Shown in pieces: positions 55,830 to 64,000 of a DNA stretch of 64,000 bases. Origin of the DNA: Symbiodinium microadriaticum (Eukaryota; Sar; Dinophyceae; Suessiales; Symbiodiniaceae); assembly GCA_001939145.1 (NCBI GenBank), contig LSRX01000361.1, forward strand, positions 558,228-622,227. Direction: 5' to 3'. Below the pieces are notes generated by a model. The model saw only the letters and a program-made list of their open reading frames with translations, did no database searches and was not told the DNA's origin. A program made the position numbers and the translations under genes. Every line of letters starts with the position of its first letter. Position 1 is the stretch's first letter.

Positions 55830-57200
55830 GATTTATGGGGTTAGGGTGCAGCAACCCAAGCTCACAACCTGAAAAGGAAATTTCCAGAAAGCCACGAACT
55901 GATAGGCTGAACTGTCACGTTCCAAGACAAACCCGAAGATCTCCGAATCCCTGAAGTCTCATACCAAAACACCCCTGAAACTCGGGATAAACCCTGAAAC
56001 CTTGGAGCCCCTAGAGCCCCAAACCCAAAAAAACACACCCGATGAGACAACGCCATACCCTTCGGTTGTAGTGAACTCGACCAAACCTAAACAGACCTAC
56101 AAGCCTCAACAAGTAGCCTAAACCCTCAAAGCAATAACAAAAAACAAATCGCAAATCCCTAAACCGCTGATAAAGCGATTGAAGCCCTTCCAAAACCTCA
56201 GCATCCCGCCTCTAACCCTAAACCCTAACACCCTCATAAGCACCCCCGAACTTGGTGAGACCTCCCATGTCAGCGAGAACCTTGATGGCCACCTTCGCGG
56301 AGTGATTCTCTCCCCGCAGGGTTTAGGGTCGTTCAGCGCTTAGTTCAGGGGTTTAGGGTTTACGCTCTCACAACTCGGACAAGCCAGGCGAGGCTCAAAG
56401 GGTTTAGGGTTTAGGGTCTATCATGTCTGAAGGCGTCTAGTATGTTGCTGTTGGCTTGGCCTGATGAACTTTGCACACGTAGGGCTGAGTAAGTTGCCGG
56501 TTTATCTAAGTTTCAAGCGTATATAGGTTTGGGGAACTGGTATCGGTGGCCTTGCATGAAGCCAGACAAACCGTATACAATCTCTACACGAAAGCGGTGC
56601 TAGATGACATTTTTCTGCGGGTGTCGGGTTTGTTGTGTTAGTGCTTGGTTTATTGTCAGGCTTAGAGGCTTGAACGAGACGATAGAAAGCTAAAGCAGGG
56701 TTTGGGAATTTGGTCGGCTCGTCACTCCCAATCGCACAAGGCAGCGGCAAGCCCACACGTACCGGCCCTACGCGACGGCTGTCGAGGTGAGCAAATTCAG
56801 GAAGGTTAGGGGGGGGACAATCCATGCCTGGGGTTTTGTAAGCTAAGGGTTTCGGGCTTTAGGGATTAAGGATTCAAGGATAGAAGGATACCTAATTGCG
56901 TAGAGCCCCACAAGCCCCAAGTGAAGAGCAGTCGTCCATCACTGATTCGGGCACTGCGATCTGCAAGGCAGCCTCTTGAACATGAGAGGATAAGGGCTCC
57001 AGCGATTTGAGATTGAGGAGTTTCAAGCCTATTCAGAGACTCTACTGTTCGGCATTAGTATTTGGTGCTGCGGTCCTTACAGTGTCGGAAGTCTAGCTGC
57101 CCATGAAGACCTAGTGGCACCCATAAAAAACGCTAAACGCTAAACCCTAAACCCGAGTTGCAACTCGGAGCCCTAAAAAATGACATGCACGCTGCTCGGA
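55830..57200. other. Non-coding stretch with CCCTAAA strings
   Basis: Contains one dispersed-element copy (56351). A 107-residue minus-strand frame (56502-56825) has no motif and is left uncalled. Confidence 0.4.
56351..56397 (-). repeat. Dispersed one-directional element copy
   Basis: The plus strand has TTTAGGGTTTACGCTCTCAC, then AACTCGGACAAGCCAGGCGA, GGCTC. A clear example of the telomere-like tail joined to the core. Confidence 0.8.
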
Positions 57201-57205
57201 GGCCT

Positions 57206-57302
57206 CAAAGGGTGGGATGACGGTAGGGAGGATTAAGGATCCCCTATATATAAGGACTCTTGTAACTTGGGATCCCCCCACCTATCTCCATCCCACCCTT
57301 GG
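57206..57302. mobile_element. MITE-like inverted-repeat element, different family
   Basis: The left arm (CAAAGGGTGGGATGACGGTA, then GGGAGGATTAAGGATCCC) pairs with the right arm (GGGATCCCCCCACCTATCTC, then CATCCCACCCTTG). It is about 97 bp with a short TATATATAAGG loop. Confidence 0.65.
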
Positions 57303-57372
57303 AGCTTTGGGATGAACTGGCATAAGCCTCAGTGACATTCCGCAGCTTTCCCTGGTACACCTGCGAGTTGGC

Positions 57373-57470
57373 TGGGTTTAGGGTTTCGACTCGCGCACTC
57401 GCTCAAGTTCAGGCCGTAGGTCCAACTAGGTTTCAGCACTCACAACTGCGACAAGTCCAACTAGGTTTAG
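57373..57470 (-). repeat. Two diverged copies of the dispersed element
   Basis: The plus strand has TTTCGACTCGCGCACTCGCT and, 50 bp on, TTTCAGCACTCACAACTGCG, each next to TTTAGGG. Confidence 0.55.
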
Positions 57471-57775
57471 GGTTTAGGGTCGAAGATCCTTAATCTTTTG
57501 CCTCCCGCATTGCTGAGCGAGTCACTCTAGGACTCTTAGGGAATCTGGTGCGAGGCGAGTCCCTGACGTTCCATAATTTTTTAGTAAATTTGGAAACCCT
57601 AACACTGTGACTTGTGAGACCTCGAAGAGAATTGATTAACCGTTCTCCAAAATCTGCGGCCCCCACTGAGCAACTTCCTTTTGCTGCTGGACTCAAGTCT
57701 AGCCAGACCGAGCAACTTCCCAAACCCTGAACCACATGAACCACATGGGAGCTCCGCCACAAGGAAAGAAAAGCT

Positions 57776-57779
57776 GAGT

Positions 57780-57814
<35 letters not shown>

Positions 57815-57835
57815 TGAGAGAGAGAGAGAGAGTTC
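57776..57835. repeat. (GA)n microsatellite
   Basis: GAGAGA tract of about 55 bp with few interruptions. Confidence 0.95.
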
Positions 57836-58792
57836 TCTGCCGCAAGGCTGGCAGGATTGTCACTCTGTTCTGGCTTTCACTGTTACGGAGCCAGAAGGGA
57901 TATCATTGATGATGATTCAAGCGCCCATCCTCCCTGGACGTATATAGGTGCGCCTATGCTGTAGCTCAAACCTTCTGGCAGGTTCTCCTGGGGAAAAGGA
58001 TGGAGATTTAGAAAGAGTCCGATGAGCGGTGGCGGCCTGTGGAGAGAGCCACACTGGGGCTTGTAGGGTTTAGGGTAGAATCTCGGGTCCCCGAAATTCT
58101 AGGCTCCAATCGCTAGGCTTCATAGCAAGTGTGGGAGCCTTATTGATGAATCCGTGGTTGGTAGTCGGGCTCAGAGTCCGGATTCTCATCTAGGGTTGAT
58201 ATCAAGGGTGTTCTTCAAAGGCTTTTAAGCTGGCTTTGAAACCTTCAATGTTGAATCCTTGAGCCCTAAATCCGAAAGCCCCGCCACCCTCATGCCCAAC
58301 CCCAGGCCCAAAGCCCTCTGCAAACAACTGGGATATCTGAGGCGTTGGCCGCTCCGACTCCTCCTGCTCCTAGCCGATGCTCCTCGGGGGCTCCCAAAAT
58401 ATTTGTAAACCACCAAAAACCCTAACCTTGAGGCCTTAATGTTCAGGCTGTAGGGTGTAATCTGCTGGTCGGGCCAGGGTTTTCAAGGTCTACGGGAAAC
58501 CTGTCTTCATGCTCAGGGCTTAAGGGTTCAGGCAGCAGACCGTCTCACGTGAACTTCGATTTGAGCAGAACTTGGTTATCCTAAGAACAGCTGGAGCAGG
58601 AGTTGGACAGTACTGCACAGGTCAGGACAGGAAGTTTCGAACGGTGGATCCCACTTGGATCTTTTCTGGGCAATCCGAGTCTACTCAACGAATTCCACGA
58701 AGGCAACGGCCTATCCACGGGTGCGTGCGCACACCACCAAACCTGGAGCCCCTCTTTACGACTGCACAGTGTCTCGCCCTCCTTCGCAAAAC

Positions 58793-58864
58793 CATTCGTC
58801 GCAGCTGCTAGATCCTGCGAGTGGGCTGCACAATGTCCGGCTTTGAGCTTTTGGGAGTCAAGGC
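58793..58864 (-). CDS. Candidate exon, LDSQKLKAGHCAAHSQDLAA
   Basis: AG at 58866-58865 followed by G, 23 codons between split codons, and a GTTTTG donor. The frame stays open beyond both ends. Unrecognised. Confidence 0.4.
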
Positions 58865-59064
58865 CTAATCCAGAGGGGATGCTTTGGGAATCCCCAAAAC
58901 CGATGTTGCAAGCCTTACAAAACCCTCTGAACTCCTCGTAAGGAATGCGTAAACTGCGTAAACAATTCATACATATTAATACTGGTAGCCCCTGATAGTG
59001 CTCTAGATATAGATATTCCAATGTAATGTAGCCCGCAGCATGTTCAACTTATTCCCACAGGCCC

Positions 59065-59418
59065 TCAACGCCTAGGCTCCTCACGACTACTCCAGTCCTC
59101 ATAGGGATACTCCAATGCGAGTTCCGACAGCCTCGAACGTGGCTTTGTGCGCCCATGCCAGGTGTTTGCTAAAATCTTAACATTGGGGTACTGTCTTGCT
59201 AATGGTTCTTCCGCTGATAGGTCTGAAACTCCCGCAGCTGACATGTTTGGGCATTCGGTCATGTGACTTGGGAGGAGTGGTGTATTCTGATGTGGAATAG
59301 CTTCTGTGGACTGGAGCATTCCATATTCCTGCCTTTCAACCTTACAGCTACCAACATTTCCAGCAATTCGAGATGTTGGCATCAGGCAGCTGTGGCATAA
59401 AAAGCGATTACGATTCAC
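59065..59418 (-). CDS. Candidate gene end, 117-residue open frame, unrecognised
   Basis: The C-terminal half looks coding (LSAEEPLARQYPNVKILANT; RLSELALEYPYEDWSSREEP) and ends at a TGA. The N-terminal half is less convincing, and a TTTCAG at about 59230 may be the true acceptor of a terminal exon. Confidence 0.45.
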   Translation of the reverse strand: MNRNRFLCHSCLMPTSRIAGNVGSCKVERQEYGMLQSTEAIPHQNTPLLPSHMTECPNMSAAGVSDLSAEEPLARQYPNVKILANTWHGRTKPRSRLSELALEYPYEDWSSREEPRR

Positions 59419-59816
59419 TGTGCTGAAATTTATGTGCTCTTCATGTCGTTGCCGCCACCGTTTGCTTCAGGCTCGCAGCCCATCGCGTTCTGAATATTTT
59501 GGACGCTTGTGGAGTCTGTGGGACCTTGTTGATTACAGTGCAACTTTGAGAACGCGAACGGTATGCAGAATGCATACGTAGATTGCAAGAGCCCTAAGCC
59601 TAAAAGCCCTAAACCTCCAAAAAACAAGCATAAAGCCCCAACCCCCAAATCCTCTACACTACGAACAAAAACCCTTAGGTTGTCCTTGAATAACAATGGG
59701 ATAGAAGCCCGAATAACTGGCCGTGGCCTTGCCGGTGTTAACAAAAACTGTACATCTACGAAGGGACCCGAAGGAACGGCAAAAATCGTCATAGTAGGGA
59801 AGATAACCGTCATCGT

Positions 59817-59848
59817 CGTCATCATCATCATCATCATCATCATCATGA
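59817..59848. repeat. (CAT)n microsatellite
   Basis: Ten CAT/TCA units. It gives a run of Met on the minus strand that is not a real start. Confidence 0.95.
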
Positions 59849-60049
59849 TCATGTTAATAACCTTAGCAGCCTAAAATCAACGACAACACCAGAATTAACA
59901 TGCGATGCAGACACTGTATTGCGGGCCCTGGCCCTTAGTCGCTGTCACATGTGATGGAACGTAATGTCATATAACACAATGCAGAATGTTCAGTATAATA
60001 TCTTATGACAAGACAGCATATAACATAGGACTAACGACACAACCACGAC

Positions 60050-60165
60050 ACAACCACACACACACACACACGCACGCACAGATTCAGTATGTGTATGTAT
60101 GTATGTATATATATATATACACACATATATTACATATGTATCTCTATATTTATATTTAGACCTTG
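60050..60165. repeat. (CA)n, TATG and (TA)n simple repeats
   Basis: CACACA, GTATGTAT and TATATA tracts. Confidence 0.9.
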
Positions 60166-60269
60166 TTTGTCTGTACAACGCGATCTATATATTGCAAGGG
60201 CTCCCGGCCCGAGCCAGCCAAGAGCCTTGGAAGGGAAGGAGATGCTCTGGGCCAAAGGAGGGGAACAGG

Positions 60270-60340
60270 TTCAGGGTTTACGCTCTCACAACTCGGACAA
60301 GCCAGGCGAGGTTCATGGTGCGAGGTCGGCGTGACACAGG
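60270..60340 (-). repeat. Dispersed one-directional element, long reference copy
   Basis: The plus strand has GTTTACGCTCTCACAACTCG, GACAAGCCAGGCGAGGTTCA and TGGTGCGAGGTCGGCGTGAC, then ACAGG. It is almost identical over about 65 bp to the copy at 61.9 kb. Read on the minus strand, TTGTCCGAGTTGTGAGAGC resembles the A box of class II (Leu/Ser) tRNA genes. It codes for nothing. Confidence 0.85.
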
Positions 60341-60794
60341 AAAAACAGTCCACAGGGCAGGCTCAAGGCAACCAACCCAAGACATCTAAGAACCAATCCA
60401 CCACACAGAGAACATGGACTGTTTAAAGCAACAGGTTTTACTGTTGCCGGGCTCACAAGTGGGCTCTTAAAGTTCACCAAGACTCCACACCGTAAAGCCC
60501 AGAACCCAAAGCAAAGAGTCCACCCAGAGCCAAACTACTCATCGCGAAGTTTATCCCAGGAATCAGGTGAAACCTAATTAAGAAGTCAAGCTCAGGAAAC
60601 TCAGAACTCTACCAGGGTTTAGGGTTTCAGGTTCAGGGTTTAGCGTTTTGGATTTGGGTGTTTTGGGTGTGTATACACTGTGCGTGCGGCGGGTGCGTTT
60701 GGGGGCGCACCCCACTTGTCGCGCGCTTGCGTCAGCATGTAATCCCGCCCCAACCACCCCAAAATTCTCAACTAGAGTTTAAGGTTCACCCACT

Positions 60795-60856
60795 TCAAGC
60801 GGCTTTCTTGCTCTCTGCTTCCTTTAGCCTTTTGGACATTTCATAGCAAACCACAG
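60795..60856 (-). CDS. Terminal exon candidate, VVCYEMSKRLKEAESKKAA
   Basis: CTCAG acceptor at 60858-60857. Two bases, 19 codons and TGA follow. The charged helical C-terminus ends SKKAA. It would be the last exon of a minus-strand gene whose upstream part is at higher coordinates. Confidence 0.45.
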
Positions 60857-61409
60857 CTGAGATGGAGTGGTGTCGGGCTGTGGGGTCTGGCGGCCTGTGC
60901 CGGCCGCTCGAAGGAAGGGTTCCAGCAAACAACCCGCCCTGTCCAGGTTGCTCGAAGTGCGAACCTGGCAAGGCCCTGCAGTTGCTGAGGTCCTCCCTTT
61001 CTGTGTCACCTTGCGACGGGGGCCCAGACGTTTTTGGGGTGCCCCCGCCCCCCAAGGCGAGACAAAAAATCACACGCTTGGCTGGGGCGCCTCTGTCGGA
61101 GCCTGGAGCGGTTTCGGTTCTGTGATTCCAGACTGCCTTGTCAATCCATCCAGCGCTGCAGACTCATGCATCAAAGTATTAAAACGGCATACGTGCATCT
61201 CTCTTTTTACGTACGCGTATGGGTTGACTGACTGATGAGTTGGCTGCGAGCTTGCTTTGAGCAAGCCCAAAATCACGACTCGCCCAGCCAGAGTCATCAC
61301 ATCCGGGGTGCCATAAATACGCATCTGGACCATGGGGTCTATCCCGCTCCGAAGTATCTCCTTCGCCCTTTGCGGAAGTCGTCAGCCATACCAACACAAA
61401 TTAGGGAAC

Positions 61410-61500
61410 CCCAAGACACTGAGGCCCCTGTACTCGACAGGTCACAATCCTGCAAGGCCCTATTTGCAAAGACTGCCGCAATGACCGACCGAGAGGCTGC
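61410..61500 (-). CDS. Candidate exon, SRSVIAAVFANRALQDCDLS
   Basis: CTAG acceptor (61502-61501) followed by G, 30 codons plus one base, and a GTTCCC donor. The plus strand is also open (to TAG at 61502). Unrecognised. Confidence 0.35.
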
Positions 61501-61890
61501 CTAGCAGTCGCCACTAGCATTGCCTGGTCAACCCCCCCCGAACTTCAAACTCCAAGTTCCAAGCTGTAAACCCCGAGACCATGGACTCTGAAGCGCTTGT
61601 GCTTGAAGGCCATGCGAGTGTAAATGGACTGACTGTGCCCTGACGAGGTAAACCTGAACCTTCCGAGAGCTGATATGCAGTCCTCGGTAGGAAAGAAGGG
61701 ACTGCACAACTAAACACAGATCCACAAATACCTGTCTACATCCGGGACCCAGTCAGCGAAGAGCGACAGCGTCGGATCGATGCCTGCTTCTGAATCCTTC
61801 CGAAGTCAACCAAACGCCGCCAAATCTTCCCCGGGCCCCTGGCTGCCCCGACAGTCTTCTCTGCTTGGCCTTTGATCCTGGCTCGTCGTC

Positions 61891-61960
61891 CAAGACTTTA
61901 CGCTCTCACAACTCGGACAAGCCAGGCGAGGTTCATGGTGCTGAGTCGGCGTGAAACAGG
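61891..61960 (-). repeat. Dispersed one-directional element, long copy
   Basis: Nearly identical to 60270-60340, with GCTGAGTCGGCGTGAAACAGG at the far end. It lacks a clear TTTAGGG tail. Confidence 0.85.
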
Positions 61961-62112
61961 CGACAGCATCCCAATAAATATCAACCAGAAATAACTAAGA
62001 ACCAGGATCTAAGACCAGTACCGCCACAAACCGGCAAACCATGCAGATGGGATACTGGAGGAAGGGTTTAGGGTTTTAAGGGCTTAAGGGTTTAGGGTGC
62101 AAGATGCCTTAC

Positions 62113-62245
62113 ATTCTGAAGGCCGAAGTCTATTGAGGATTCTGCGCAACATCTGATCTACAGCCGTGTTGTCCCAGGCATCTCGGGGATCGAGGCTGAT
62201 TCCGGCAATTTCTGCTACGGCTACAGATCCTAGGATCCGCGCTTC
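62113..62245 (-). CDS. Strong candidate exon, 44 codons, unrecognised protein
   Basis: AAG|G acceptor (62247-62246), phase 0 start, and a GTAAGG donor at 62112. The frame gives EARILGSVAVAEIAGISLDP, RDAWDNTAVDQMLRRILNRL and RPSE, clearly protein-like. The frame is also open upstream (KKAPPSIPFPTK), with another AG at 62280-62279. Confidence 0.6.
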
Positions 62246-62289
62246 CTTGGTTGGGAAGGGGATGGAAGGGGGGGCTTTCTTCACGCTAC

Positions 62290-63476
62290 AGTCGAGGCTT
62301 CAGTGCCCAAGTTTTTATAGCTCGGGTGCTGACAAGTTGGGGAGTTGAGAGCCGAAAGACTGGTTTTGCCTGCCTTAGTTTTTTTTAAGGAGGGGCTGCA
62401 GTGCACATGCCCTCAAAGTTTGAATTTAAAACTTGGGTAGATGCTTCGGGAAAGATTTGACAAAGTGTTGAGGTGCTCAAAACCCTCTCCATGGCAATCC
62501 TTACTTAGCCATTGGCAGCCTCAAGATGCAGCAGCAACAGTACCAACAGAGGTGGTAAGGGCAATGATGTGCAGTGCTAGCCTGCTACTCTAAATTATAC
62601 ACTTTTACGTAGAGAAGTTAAAAGCCACCTGCTCAGCTGCTAAATTCCAAAGCTGAGGCGCAGGCCCTTTCAGCCTGCGCTGAGCCACACCGCAGCCCTT
62701 GTTGTCAGGACCTGGGGCGGAGGACTTGCTCTACAGGCCAAGAAGTCTGGCAAAAGCCCTTGCATTTGCGGTTCGTGCTAAGAATAGGCTTCGAATACGC
62801 CAAATTGTCTTGGATTTCAAAGCTTAGGCTTGCACGTCGACTTTAAGAACCCCCGGTAAGGTAACATGTGCCCCCTGGAGGACAACCCGTCTTCAAGGTA
62901 AGTTTGCCATCATGGGAGTGATTCCAGGGAACAACATGGAATAGCCCTTTAAACTAACAACCCATCGGATCCACAGATGGTAAGAACACGGGAAACAAAG
63001 GGAACAATATCATCACCGATGCAGGCCCCCATCAAACACAGGCAACACCCTTGTGCAAACCCCACAAGCAAACCCCGATAAAACCCCACCAAATCATTGC
63101 ACAACAAAAAACTTCAACCCTCGAGCAACTGCTCTCTAAGGCGCTTAGAGCCTCAGAGCCTGGGATCTCTTCTTCAGAGACCTCGGAGCTCTCGTGCAAG
63201 GACCTGGCATTCGGGTTTAGGACTTCGGGGTTTAGGGCTCTCGGGTTAGGTGCATACAGCTCGGGGTTTATATGACTCCAGGACTCGAGGGTTGGAGGCT
63301 TTAGGTCGTTCATGCTTTAATAAAACTAGGGATGAACATATGACTTGAAATGTTCAGCGTATAAATGTATTATGCACATATATGGACATGCATGCGTACA
63401 TACATTTTTTAGCACTCGCGCTCGTACATACATACATACATACATACATGCATACATACATACATGCATGCTTACG

Positions 63477-63507
<31 letters not shown>

Positions 63508-63850
63508 GTATATATATATATATACACACACTCATGCGTTGTACATGCGCGCGTTTCCGCCCGTTACGCAAATTAGACCTGGAAGTACGACACTTGATAC
63601 CTCTGCTGCTACTCTGATTCTGACATGCTGTCCGAAACTGGCTGAAGCTTTGCTTTGAGCTCCTCTCAAGCGCATGAGCTCAGCTACAGAAGGCCTCCAG
63701 CACCAAACCTCGATGCCCTGCTTTCGACAGGCGCCCAACAGACCTGGAGAAGGACCTGAAATGCCGAAATGTGGCATCCTTTTTTCTTGTCGGCCTTTTG
63801 CGCCCGTATTCAAGCCCGCCACACACGACAATTGAAACGGGTCCGGAGGA
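62290..63850. other. Non-coding stretch, no gene seen
   Basis: Short frames, with simple repeats at 63420-63530. Confidence 0.4.
63420..63531. repeat. CATA/TATG/(TA)n simple repeats
   Basis: ACATACATACAT and TATGTATATG units ending in TATATACACAC. Confidence 0.95.
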
Positions 63851-63854
63851 CAAC

Positions 63855-63917
63855 CCCGGGTGAACGCGCTGCTCCTTCGATGTGCCCATGGGTGTCGGTA
63901 TCTTCTCCACTGGCTGC
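63855..63917 (-). CDS. Candidate exon, QPVEKIPTPMGTSKEQRVHP
   Basis: GCAG|G acceptor (63919-63918), 20 codons between split codons, and a GTTGTC donor. The frame is basic and Pro-containing. Unrecognised. A 155-residue minus-strand frame over the same DNA is an overlapping alternative. Confidence 0.4.
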
Positions 63918-64000
63918 CTGCAGCTCCGGATTCTGAGCAAGGCTCGGGATTTGGGTATGTGTTTATAATCTGTCTGTATACATATACATATATATACATA

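Noticed and set aside
59430-59852. 140-residue minus-strand frame starting with a Met run
   Set aside because: The start is the (CAT)n microsatellite; the rest lacks motifs or convincing splice sites.

Overview
The window looks like nuclear DNA of a dinoflagellate, most likely of the Symbiodiniaceae type. The signs are: exons of 26 to 237 nt scattered in long non-coding DNA; introns that often begin with GC instead of GT and end in AG followed by G; very many Arabidopsis-type telomere-like TTTAGGG strings on both strands; dense microsatellites; and a 5'-truncated LINE whose C-terminal part carries C2H2 fingers. Nothing bacterial, organellar or plasmid-like was seen. There is no CRISPR array and no rRNA or convincing tRNA gene. 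An N run at 33655-33660 and a single N at 35895 show this is an assembly. All exons were found by eye, by joining reading frames, splice sites and domain motifs, so the gene models are partial.

Nearly all supported coding exons lie on the minus strand, as expected for the one-directional gene blocks of dinoflagellates. From right to left along that strand: (i) candidate exons and gene ends at 58.8-63.9 kb; (ii) an intronless 392-residue membrane-protein gene at 54.3-55.5 kb with a 42-residue ORF behind it; (iii) a compact 129-residue ORF at 51.7-52.1 kb; (iv) a gene end at 46.2 kb followed within 0.5 kb by the possible start of another gene (three phase-compatible exons, 45.7 to 44.4 kb); (v) unrecognised exons at 33.8-37.3 kb; (vi) a TKL-like protein kinase gene at 22.1-28.8 kb with HRD, DFG and GTPGY motifs in eight phase-tracked exons; (vii) a pentatricopeptide-repeat (PPR) gene from about 17 kb that runs off the left edge. 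The plus strand holds mainly the LINE remnant at 47.5-49.2 kb.

Mobile and repeated DNA explains much of the rest. A short dispersed element (core CTCACACTCGGACAAGCCAG on the plus strand) occurs about 17 times, always in one orientation, which is sense with the genes, and its 3' end grades into telomere-like CCCTAAA repeats. A U6 snRNA copy at 55.74-55.82 kb carries the same 3' tail and has an altered ACAGAGA box, so it looks like a chimeric retrocopy. Two related inverted-repeat (MITE-like) elements lie at 42.6 and 44.7 kb and an unrelated one at 57.2 kb. Simple repeats include a perfect run of about 270 bp of (CGTG)n at 39.1-39.4 kb.

The most distinctive content is the one-directional dispersed element, its link to the U6 copy, and the unrecognised two-ORF membrane-protein locus at 54.1-55.5 kb.
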